Shown piece by piece: positions 1 to 5,032 of a DNA stretch of 5,178 nucleotides. Source of the DNA: Treponema sp. (GTDB lineage: Bacteria > Spirochaetota > Spirochaetia > Treponematales > Breznakiellaceae). The notes under the pieces are model-generated. The model worked only from the letters and a program-made list of their open reading frames with translations, was not told the DNA's origin and searched no databases. The DNA lies in contig WQTB01000084.1 of NCBI GenBank assembly GCA_009786495.1, positions 881 through 6,058 of the forward strand. Direction: 5' to 3'. A program made the translations under genes and the position numbers. Position 1 is the stretch's first letter; each line of letters starts with the position of its first letter.

Positions 1-33
1 TATCCCGCGATAAAATTTGAGATAGCGGTGTAA
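1..33 (+). CDS. thyA: Thymidylate synthase, C-terminal end only (partial)
   Basis: Reading from base 1, the frame gives YPAIKFEIAV followed by TAA at 31-33. This matches the usual end of ThyA-type thymidylate synthases, which finish with a (H/Y)PAIK-x-x-(I/V)A(V/I) tail. The enzyme methylates dUMP to dTMP using methylene-tetrahydrofolate and releases dihydrofolate. Only ten residues are visible, so the call rests on this short tail and on the next gene being dihydrofolate reductase two bases later, a very common thyA-folA arrangement. The catalytic part lies outside the window. An unrelated protein with a similar tail cannot be excluded. Confidence 0.72.
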   Translation, partial: YPAIKFEIAV

Positions 34-35
34 TA

Positions 36-542
36 ATGAGCGAAATAATTATAATCGCGGCGATGGCGGAAAACCGCGTTATCGGCAAAGACAACGCGAT
101 GCCGTTTAATGTAAAAGGAAATCTCGCGCGTTTTAAAGAAATAACGACGGGTCACCCCTGTGTAATGGGCAGGAAGACATGGGAATCCCTTCCTAAAAAA
201 CCGCTGCCGGGGCGTTTAAATATAATTATTTCAAAAACCATGAAATTAAAAGAGTCCGCGCAAAGCAGCGGCGATACAGATAATATTAAAATTTTTGAAT
301 CAATTCCTGACGCTCTGGAATTTTGTAAAGATCATAAAAAGATTTTTATCTGCGGCGGCGAGTCGATTTACAGACAAACGCTGGCCTTTGCGGATAAAAT
401 CGATCTTACCGTGGTCGCGGGGCAGTGCGAAGGCGATGCTTTTTTTCCAGAAATAGGCGATAATTGGAAGAAGGCGGATACGGTCAGTTATAATGATTTT
501 ATTGTAGTTAATTATGTTAGAATAAATCAGGAGCAAAAATGA
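36..542 (+). CDS. folA: Dihydrofolate reductase with Asn at the catalytic acid position
   Basis: This 168-residue protein has the length and motif order of bacterial dihydrofolate reductase, which reduces dihydrofolate to tetrahydrofolate with NADPH in the cytoplasm. Visible landmarks are the N-terminal strand and IAAMAENRVIG (residues 7-17), NAMPFN (20-25), MGRKTWES (44-51), PLPGRLNIIIS (with the substrate-binding Arg), the ICGGESIY dinucleotide-binding turn, the DLT segment carrying the conserved Thr, and EGDAFFP near the end. An ungapped comparison with remembered E. coli FolA places Asn29 (codon AAT, 120-122) at catalytic Asp27 and Phe24 at Trp22. Both are unusual and might lower activity. 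The middle, about residues 68-85, is longer than in E. coli. The start lies two bases after the thyA stop without a clear Shine-Dalgarno sequence, suggesting coupled translation. The TGA stop overlaps the next gene's ATG. Family assignment is very secure; activity is less certain. Confidence 0.95.
   Translation: MSEIIIIAAMAENRVIGKDNAMPFNVKGNLARFKEITTGHPCVMGRKTWESLPKKPLPGRLNIIISKTMKLKESAQSSGDTDNIKIFESIPDALEFCKDHKKIFICGGESIYRQTLAFADKIDLTVVAGQCEGDAFFPEIGDNWKKADTVSYNDFIVVNYVRINQEQK
529..533 (+). promoter_or_regulatory. Ribosome binding site that fixes the nucleotidyltransferase start
   Basis: AGGAG lies five bases upstream of the ATG at 539-541, inside the end of folA. This ATG overlaps the folA TGA as ATGA. 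The good spacing shows that the ancestral start of the next gene was this ATG and not the TTG at 553, although the ATG is now one base out of frame with the body of the gene. Confidence 0.75.
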
Positions 543-1459
543 AAGGTCCATTTTGGCTGTACTTGCAGCGGGTATCGGAAGCCGTTACGGCGGGCTTAAA
601 CAGATGGATAAAATCGGGAAAAACGGCGAAGCGCTTCTTGATTATTCAGTATTCGACGCTGTAAAATCGGGATTTGAAAAAATCATTTTTATCATTCGCC
701 ATGATATCGAAAATGATTTTAACGATCTTGTTCTTAAAAGGATGGGATCAAAAATAAAATATGAGCTTGCGTTTCAGGATTCTGAAACGCTGATTCCGCC
801 AGATATTTTCAGCGCAGCGCAGGAAGCAGGGCGCACCAAGCCGTGGGGAACAGCTCACGCGCTTTTATGCGCGGCGGAAAAAATTGACGCGCCTTTCACC
901 GTGATCAACGCGGATGATTTTTACGGAAGGGAATCATTCGCGGTAATGGCTGATTATCTTGCGAAACCCGGAAGCGGGTACATCGGCGATAGTTCCCTAC
1001 CTTCTTGAAAAAACGCTGAGTCCGCAGGGAACTGTGGCGCGCGGCGTCTGCGAAGTTGCAGGCGGCTATCTTGTAAGCGTCGATGAACTTACCGCAATCG
1101 GGAAGAAAAACGGGCGCATAATTAACACCGCGTCGGACGGCAGTATCAGGGAGCTTGCCCCCGATACGCCTGTTTCAATGAATTTCTGGGGTTTTCAGCC
1201 GGAAATAATTCATGAGTTTAAAAAATATTTTGATTTATTCCTAAAATCTTTTGCCGCGGACATGAAAGTGCATATTAAAAGCGAATGTTATATTCCCAAA
1301 GCCGTCGATCATTTTATCAGGCAGAAAAAAAATAAAGTAAAGGCGTTATCTGCAAATTCAGACTGGTTCGGCGTTACATACAGGGAAGACAGGGAAGCCG
1401 CGGTAAAAAAAATTGAAGATATGACAGCGGCGGGGATTTATCCGTCTTCGTTATGGTGA
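539..1459 (+). pseudogene. Sugar-phosphate-type nucleotidyltransferase, broken by two single-base frame changes
   Basis: The joined frames encode a roughly 306-residue nucleotidyltransferase of the NTP_transferase (GT-A-like) fold, a class that activates sugar phosphates or similar alcohols as NDP or CDP derivatives; the substrate is not evident. Motifs in order are LAAGIGSRYGGLKQMD (nucleotide-binding Gly-rich loop with Arg and Lys), LDYSVFDA, TKPWGTAHALL, INADDFYGRE (metal-binding Asp), then GTVARGVCEV, MNFWGF and a typical end, VTYREDREAA...YPSSLW. The ATG at 539 with AGGAG reads M-K-G-P-F-W, but adding one A after 544 gives M-K-R-S-I-L-A-V-L-A-A-G, the expected start. Near 979-988 there is one base too many: the frame carrying NADDFYG ends at TGA 1006-1008, while the next frame continues as AIVPYLLEKTLS. 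The net length is unchanged and motifs on both sides are intact, so this is a very young pseudogene or a sequence error. A shorter product starting at TTG 553 would still stop at 1008. Confidence 0.82.
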
Positions 1460-1464
1460 TTGGC

Positions 1465-2370
1465 ATGGGAAATAAATTAGTCAATATTGTTTTAAGATTT
1501 TTTAAAGGCGCGGCGATGGGAATGGATTTTGTTCTTCCCGGAATCAGCGGCGCGGCGCTTTCCGTTGTCTTCGGTTTGTACGAAAGAATAATCGGCTTTC
1601 TTGCCAATATAACAAAAGGTTTTATAAAGAATTTTTTATTTTTTCTTCCGGTCGGGATTGGCGGACTGCTCGGCATTTATATGATTTCGCATCCGATGAG
1701 TTTTCTGCTAGAAAATTATAAAACGCCCGTATTGTGGTTTTTTGTCGGCGCGATTATCGGAACAATGCCCGATCTCTGGCGAAGGTCGTCAGCCGAGCCT
1801 GTAAAAATTGATCCGCAGCCGGCATCAGATGAAGACGCTGTAATAAAAAAGAGAAAGCCGCGGCATATTATCATTTTGTTAGCTGCATTTTTTTCCGCTG
1901 TGTTTATTTTATTATTTTCCGGCGGATGGGTTTTTGGGCAAATTATATTAAACCCGGTAACGGCGGCTGTATCAGGCGGAATTGTCGCGTTAATCGCGCT
2001 TATTCCCGGTTTCAGTTCTTCGAATTTTCTGGTGCTGTTCGGTTTGTATGATCAAATGATCAATTCTTACAGGGATTTAAATTTCGCCGTTCTGGTTCCG
2101 TTCGCGCTTAGCATGATTATCTGCGTGCTTCCGTTTTCCAAAGGTGTCGAGTTCCTGCTAAAAAAAGCGTATCTTGGATTCTTCCATGTTATCCTTGGTT
2201 TTGTTCTTGCTTCGGCGGTTCTGGTCGGCGCAATCGCGTCGGGATGGCAGCAGCCGGAAGGTTATTACAATTATCTGCAGCTTGGAACAATAGCATGCGT
2301 TATTACGTTTGCGGCCGGAGCCGCGTTCTCGTTCTGGATGTGCAAGCTGAGTGAAAAATACGAAAAATAA
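1465..2370 (+). CDS. popT: DUF368 / PopT-type polyprenyl-phosphate transporter
   Basis: This is a very hydrophobic inner-membrane protein of about 301 residues with the two-repeat layout of the DUF368 family. The first repeat has MGMDFVLPGISGAALSVVFG at the N terminus, and the second has ALIALIPGFSSSNFLVLFGLY past the middle; each carries the Pro-Gly-x-Ser re-entrant motif followed by G-L-Y. Members of this family (PopT) have been shown to move undecaprenyl phosphate back across the membrane for reuse in envelope synthesis. The first motif reads SGAA where SGGT is more usual, and the second reads FSSSN where ISGSF is common. A polar, lysine/arginine-rich segment near bases 1780-1865 is probably a cytoplasmic loop. 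ATG 1465 is preferred because GGTGA lies five bases upstream and the product then begins like other members; ATG 1453, overlapping the previous stop, would add four residues. Orthology to PopT is inferred from the family. Confidence 0.85.
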   Translation: MGNKLVNIVLRFFKGAAMGMDFVLPGISGAALSVVFGLYERIIGFLANITKGFIKNFLFFLPVGIGGLLGIYMISHPMSFLLENYKTPVLWFFVGAIIGTMPDLWRRSSAEPVKIDPQPASDEDAVIKKRKPRHIIILLAAFFSAVFILLFSGGWVFGQIILNPVTAAVSGGIVALIALIPGFSSSNFLVLFGLYDQMINSYRDLNFAVLVPFALSMIICVLPFSKGVEFLLKKAYLGFFHVILGFVLASAVLVGAIASGWQQPEGYYNYLQLGTIACVITFAAGAAFSFWMCKLSEKYEK

Positions 2371-2372
2371 TC

Positions 2373-2401
2373 TTGTTAGCCGGCTTTTCACGTTATATAA
2401 T
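2373..2401 (+). promoter_or_regulatory. Sigma-70-type promoter for rubrerythrin-mnmA
   Basis: TTGTTA at 2373-2378 and a perfect TATAAT at 2396-2401 are separated by exactly 17 bases, immediately after the popT stop. Transcription would start near 2408, leaving a leader of about 46 bases before the rubrerythrin ATG. This is the best promoter match on the plus strand. No terminator is visible after popT, so read-through from the upstream operon is also possible. Confidence 0.75.
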
Positions 2402-2413
2402 GTGCTTTATATA
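2394..2413 (+). promoter_or_regulatory. Palindrome over the rubrerythrin -10 and start site, candidate operator
   Basis: TATATAA (2394-2400) and TTATATA (2407-2413) form a perfect 7-base inverted repeat around a 6-base spacer. It covers the -10 box and the predicted start site, where a repressor would block transcription. Rubrerythrin genes are often controlled by Fur-family peroxide sensors such as PerR, whose sites are AT-rich inverted repeats, but this one does not match the PerR consensus (TTATAAT-N-ATTATAA type) closely. AT-rich DNA also yields such repeats by chance. Confidence 0.3.
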
Positions 2414-2442
2414 CGCCTTAAAAACGGCGGAAAGAAATTTAT

Positions 2443-2447
2443 AGGAG
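2443..2447 (+). promoter_or_regulatory. Ribosome binding site of rubrerythrin
   Basis: AGGAG lies six bases before the ATG at 2454. It is the strongest Shine-Dalgarno match in the second transcription unit and settles the rubrerythrin start. Confidence 0.8.
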
Positions 2448-2453
2448 TTTAAA

Positions 2454-2996
2454 ATGGCGGAATTAAAAGGTTCAAAAACAGAAAAAAATTTGATGGAAGC
2501 GTTCGCGGGTGAATCACAGGCGCATGTAAAATATCAGTATTTCGCTTCAAAAGCGGAAAAGGAAGGATATCAGCAGATCGGCGCGATATTCCGCGAGACC
2601 GCGCTAAACGAAAAAGAACACGCCAAGATTTGGTTTAAATTACTTCACGGCGATGATGTTCCCGTAACAACAGCGAATTTAAAAGCCGCCGCTGAAGGCG
2701 AAAATTTTGAATGGACGGATATGTACGCGGGCTTCGCGAAAACCGCGAAAGAAGAAGGATTTAGCAATATCGCCGCGTTATTCGAAATGGTAGGAAAAAT
2801 TGAGAAAGAGCATGAAGAGCGTTACAGGAAACTGCTTGCGAATATTTCTGGCGGAATCGTGTTCTCGCGCGACGGCGATCAGGTTTGGCAGTGTTCAAAC
2901 TGCGGACACATCAACATCGGCAAAAAAGCGCCTGAGCAATGCCCTGTATGCAGGCATCCGAAATCTTACTTCCTGATCAGGGCGGAAAATTATTAA
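2454..2996 (+). CDS. rbr: Rubrerythrin (peroxide-reducing di-iron protein)
   Basis: The 180-residue protein has the two domains of classical rubrerythrin and is close to the usual length of about 190. Residues 1-135 form the ferritin-like four-helix bundle: Glu20 in [10 protein letters not shown]53-K-E-H56, the [10 protein letters not shown] segment with Glu83 and Glu86, and E117-K-E-H120 supply the expected di-iron ligands. The C-terminal rubredoxin domain has C147-x2-C150 and C163-x2-C166, which bind one iron and pass electrons to the di-iron site. The protein reduces hydrogen peroxide to water in the cytoplasm of anaerobes and microaerophiles, taking electrons from rubredoxin or NAD(P)H-linked donors. 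No ligand appears to be missing. It is the first gene of its unit, with a strong promoter and ribosome binding site; mnmA follows after 21 bases. Assignment is secure. Confidence 0.97.
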   Translation: MAELKGSKTEKNLMEAFAGESQAHVKYQYFASKAEKEGYQQIGAIFRETALNEKEHAKIWFKLLHGDDVPVTTANLKAAAEGENFEWTDMYAGFAKTAKEEGFSNIAALFEMVGKIEKEHEERYRKLLANISGGIVFSRDGDQVWQCSNCGHINIGKKAPEQCPVCRHPKSYFLIRAENY

Positions 2997-3017
2997 TTTC
3001 TGACAGATGCGCTTGTT

Positions 3018-4109
3018 ATGTGCAAAGAAACTGCGGTAACACGCGCCGTATGCGCCATGTCGGGCGGCGTTGACAGCTCTGTCGCCGCCGCTCTTTGCAT
3101 TGAACAGGGTCTTCAGTGTATCGGGATTACGCTGAAACTTTACGGCGGCGAAAACCCGCGGATTTCCGCAGGATGCTGTTCGCTTGCGGATGTAAATGAC
3201 GCGAAGAACGTTGCCTTCGGCCTTGGCATGGCTCACTATGTCTTAAATTTTTGCGAAGAATTTGACAAGTATGTGATCAAGCATTTTGTTGAAACATACG
3301 AACAGGGCGCGACGCCCAATCCCTGCATTGAATGTAACCGCCGCATTAAATTTAATTCTCTCCTTCTTCGCGCCTGTCAGCTTGATTTTGATCTTCTGGT
3401 AACAGGGCATTACGCGCGCGTATCAAAAGATTCCGCAAGCGGGCGGTACATTCTTCAAAAAGCCGTTGATGAAAAAAAAGATCAAAGTTATGTGCTTTAC
3501 TGTCTTACGCAGCAGCAGCTTAAAAAATCATATTTTCCGCTCGGCGCTCTTTCAAAAAACGAAGTCCGTAAAATTGCTGAGAATAAAAATTTTGTAAACG
3601 CCGCGAAAGAAGAGAGCCAGGACATCTGTTTTGTGCCTGACGGTGATTACGCGGGTTTTATCGAAAGCTATACAGGGAAAACATACCCATGCGGGGATAT
3701 AATCGATACGGAAGGAAATTTTTTAGGAAGGCACAAAGGGCTTATAAGGTACACAATAGGCCAAAGACGCGGACTCGGAGTAGCAGCTAACACGCCCGTT
3801 TATGTCGCACGCAAATCAGTTCAGGATAACACTGTTACTTTAGCGCCTGAGCAGGAGCTGTACAGCGGCTCGCTTACAGCGCATAACATCAATCTTATTG
3901 CCTGCGCTGAAATAAAAAAGCCATTGCGCGTAACGGTAAAAACGCGGTACCTGCAGGAAGCTCAAGGCGCGGTCGCGGAGCAGACAGGCGAAGACAGCCT
4001 TCATATTGAATTTAACTCGCCGCAGCGCGCGATTACGCCTGGGCAGGCGGCTGTTATGTACGACGGCGATATTGTAGTAGGCGGCGGAACTATCGATGTT
4101 ATTCGTTAA
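3018..4109 (+). CDS. mnmA: tRNA-specific 2-thiouridylase MnmA
   Basis: This 363-residue protein is full length for MnmA, which adds sulfur to C2 of uridine 34 in Lys, Glu and Gln tRNAs after adenylating the base with ATP. The N-terminal PP-loop motif SGGVDSS is at residues 15-21. The two catalytic cysteines are seen as Cys106 in TPNPCIECN and Cys204 in ESQDICFVP. VTGHYAR, KDQSYVLYCL, YTIGQRRGLGV and the beta-barrel C-terminal region with PGQAAVMYDGD are all present. The first active-site segment is of CxxC type (Cys103 and Cys106), unlike E. coli, which has Asp at the first position. The start ATG has no evident Shine-Dalgarno sequence; it follows rubrerythrin by 21 bases and is probably on the same mRNA. 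There is no in-frame alternative that resembles the family better. No terminator is seen in the 21 bases before the convergent gene. Confidence 0.96.
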   Translation: MCKETAVTRAVCAMSGGVDSSVAAALCIEQGLQCIGITLKLYGGENPRISAGCCSLADVNDAKNVAFGLGMAHYVLNFCEEFDKYVIKHFVETYEQGATPNPCIECNRRIKFNSLLLRACQLDFDLLVTGHYARVSKDSASGRYILQKAVDEKKDQSYVLYCLTQQQLKKSYFPLGALSKNEVRKIAENKNFVNAAKEESQDICFVPDGDYAGFIESYTGKTYPCGDIIDTEGNFLGRHKGLIRYTIGQRRGLGVAANTPVYVARKSVQDNTVTLAPEQELYSGSLTAHNINLIACAEIKKPLRVTVKTRYLQEAQGAVAEQTGEDSLHIEFNSPQRAITPGQAAVMYDGDIVVGGGTIDVIR

Positions 4110-4130
4110 AAAATATCCGGCTTATGATAA

Positions 4131-4643
4131 TTAACCGTCAAGGATTCCTGTCAGCGTGGGAAATGATATCCAAAGGGTTACAGGATCACTGCTGCGTAAG
4201 TTAACTTTCAAATGGATGTATCCGCTTGGGAGTATCCAGCAGGTTTCATATACCCGCATTTCCCTTAAAATTTCTTCGTAGCGTCCGGCTGGAGGAGGGG
4301 GTGTCGGGCCGAAATGCGCCACCAGTTCTTTTTGTACGGAATCGTAGCACTTCATCGTTTCCAGAATGTCGGGATTGTCAAAATAATACATTCCGCCTTC
4401 GAGCCCGCTTGCGGAAAAATACGCGACCATATAAGCGCGGTGGCCTGCCATCAGAACATTTTCGTATAAAAGAGCCTGAAACAAGCCTGAGTTATCGATG
4501 AACGCGGGGTTTCCCATTGACGCTCTGAACATATCAATGCTTGTTCCCCATGTGAAATTATGAAATTTAACGCCGGACTCGGTCTGCGCGTAAAGCGCGG
4601 CTGTCATTAAAATCGCAATTAAAAATACTACAGGTTTTTTCAT
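4131..4643 (-). CDS. Small exported protein of unknown function
   Basis: I do not recognise a named family. The 170-residue product begins MKKPVVFLIAILMTAALYA followed by Gln, a clear signal peptide with likely cleavage after Ala19, so the mature protein should be periplasmic or exported; no lipobox Cys follows. The mature N terminus has an F-x-W-G-T-S segment and then M-G-N-P, a pattern seen in many small spirochaetal secreted hypotheticals (from memory). Further on are an aromatic stretch (MYYFDN), a PTPPPP run, and two Cys, in KCYDS and ETCWILP, that could form a disulfide. The start at 4643 is chosen over the in-frame ATG at 4661 because GGGGG lies six bases upstream and because it puts the lysines right at the N terminus. 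It lies 58 bases downstream of the tRNA-Leu on the same strand with no terminator between them, and converges on mnmA. It looks like a real gene; its function is unknown. Confidence 0.8.
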   Translation of the reverse strand: MKKPVVFLIAILMTAALYAQTESGVKFHNFTWGTSIDMFRASMGNPAFIDNSGLFQALLYENVLMAGHRAYMVAYFSASGLEGGMYYFDNPDILETMKCYDSVQKELVAHFGPTPPPPAGRYEEILREMRVYETCWILPSGYIHLKVNLRSSDPVTLWISFPTLTGILDG

Positions 4644-4647
4644 GGCA

Positions 4648-4654
4648 CACCCCC
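4648..4654 (-). promoter_or_regulatory. Ribosome binding site deciding the start of the exported protein
   Basis: On the minus strand GGGGGTG covers these positions, with six bases between the G-run and the ATG at 4643-4641. The other in-frame ATG (4661) has no such sequence before it, so the shorter product is favoured. Confidence 0.6.
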
Positions 4655-4701
4655 GTTTCATTATCGGAAGAATTGCATGTGAGGATTAGGTTTATATTGT
4701 T

Positions 4702-4784
4702 TGCCGGCGATGAGACTCGAACTCATACCCCATTGCTAGGAGGGGATTTTAAGTCCCCAGTGTCTGCCATTCCACCACGCCGGC
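4702..4784 (-). tRNA. tRNA-Leu (anticodon UAA)
   Basis: Read on the minus strand, a 7-bp acceptor stem GCCGGCG (4784-4778) pairs with CGCCGGC (4709-4703), followed by an A discriminator at 4702. The D-arm region reads TGGTGGAATGGCAGACAC, as in many bacterial leucine tRNAs. The anticodon stem GGGGA/TCCCC encloses the loop CTTAAAA, so the anticodon is TAA (plus positions 4751-4749), which reads UUA and, by wobble, UUG. A long variable arm precedes the T arm ATGAG-TTCGAGT-CTCAT, making it a class II tRNA of 83 bases, normal for Leu. The 3' CCA is not encoded (the next bases are AAC), so it must be added by the CCA-adding enzyme. It has its own promoter at 4819-4847 and may be co-transcribed with the exported-protein gene. 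Confidence 0.96.
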
Positions 4785-4790
4785 TCCGGC

Positions 4791-4816
4791 AAAGCGCGCT
4801 GTAAGGCGCGTTTTTT
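4791..4816 (+). terminator. Plus-oriented hairpin with T-run (rho-independent terminator-like)
   Basis: AAAGCGCGCT (4791-4800) pairs with GGCGCGTTTT (4805-4814) around a GTAA tetraloop of the GNRA type. The stem has a five-pair GC core (4795-4799 with 4806-4810), G-U wobbles on either side of it and A-U pairs at the base, and a six-T run covers 4811-4816. Read on the plus strand it is a typical intrinsic terminator. The nearest plus-strand gene upstream is mnmA, about 680 bases away, so it would stop antisense read-through across the exported protein and tRNA. Read on the minus strand it lies in the tRNA leader and lacks a good T-run. Confidence 0.6.
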
Positions 4817-4818
4817 GT

Positions 4819-4847
4819 ATTTTACATATATTTTAATAAATTGGCAA
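4819..4847 (-). promoter_or_regulatory. Sigma-70-type promoter of tRNA-Leu
   Basis: On the minus strand TTGCCA (4847-4842) and TAAAAT (4824-4819) are 17 bases apart. Transcription would start near 4812, giving a leader of roughly 28 bases before the mature 5' end at 4784, to be removed by RNase P. The leader contains the hairpin described at 4791-4816. The sequence and spacing are good; no experimental support is available. Confidence 0.65.
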
Positions 4848-5032
4848 TAACCTGAATGCTAATCTTGAAATTTATACCTGTACGGCTTTCATATTATTAT
4901 CCTAAAAAATCCAAGGACTACCGATCGTTTGGTTTAGCAGGATTTTACAGAAATCCGGTTTAAATAATTAATAACATTGTTTCCCGCGATTTTTTATTTG
5001 ATAAGCCTGACGTTATGTGCTATGTTTTTTTC
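4848..5032. other. AT-rich divergent intergenic spacer with inverted repeats
   Basis: This 185-base gap separates the tRNA promoter from the ferredoxin gene. It holds a small hairpin, GGATTT (4940-4945) with AAATCC (4951-4956) around a five-base loop. An upstream AAAATCC (4906-4912) could pair instead with GGATTTT (4940-4946). CTAAA (4902-4906) plus CCAA (4911-4914) can also pair with TTGG plus TTTAG (4929-4937). I recognise no known riboswitch or RNA family. A 35-codon open frame (4856-4963, plus) has no ribosome binding site and is not called. Confidence 0.4.
4998..5026 (+). promoter_or_regulatory. Candidate promoter of the ferredoxin-type gene
   Basis: TTGATA (4998-5003) and TATGTT (5021-5026) are 17 bases apart on the plus strand. 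The start site would fall near 5033, which is the A of the ATG, implying a leaderless mRNA. An alternative is TTGTTT (4977-4982) with a poorer -10 near TGATAA (4999-5004), giving a leader of about 20 bases. Neither is certain. Confidence 0.4.

Noticed and set aside
300..551. Minus-strand open frame opposite folA
   Set aside because: It lies wholly antisense to a clear dihydrofolate reductase, has no recognisable motif, and is a shadow frame.
535..560. Programmed ribosomal frameshifting at the nucleotidyltransferase start
   Set aside because: There is no standard slippery heptamer or obvious downstream stimulator, and a second break at 979-988 would need a separate event.
2895..3236. Minus-strand open frame across the end of rubrerythrin and start of mnmA
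   Set aside because: It covers two secure genes in antisense and its product has no coherent family features.
4226..4501. Plus-strand open frame opposite the exported-protein gene
   Set aside because: Arg/Ser-rich nonsense composition, no ribosome binding site, and the opposite strand has a signal peptide and a good start.
3018..4784. Functional link between mnmA and the nearby tRNA-Leu
   Set aside because: MnmA acts on Lys, Glu and Gln tRNAs, not on Leu-UAA, and the two are on opposite strands; the proximity is probably incidental.
4856..4963. 35-codon plus-strand frame, basic and tyrosine-rich, in the spacer
   Set aside because: It has no ribosome binding site or recognised similarity, and a frame of this length is expected by chance.
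4702..5032. tRNA-Leu as an integration site for a mobile element
   Set aside because: No integrase gene is in view, no second copy of the tRNA 3' end was seen in the flanking sequence, and the neighbours look like housekeeping genes.
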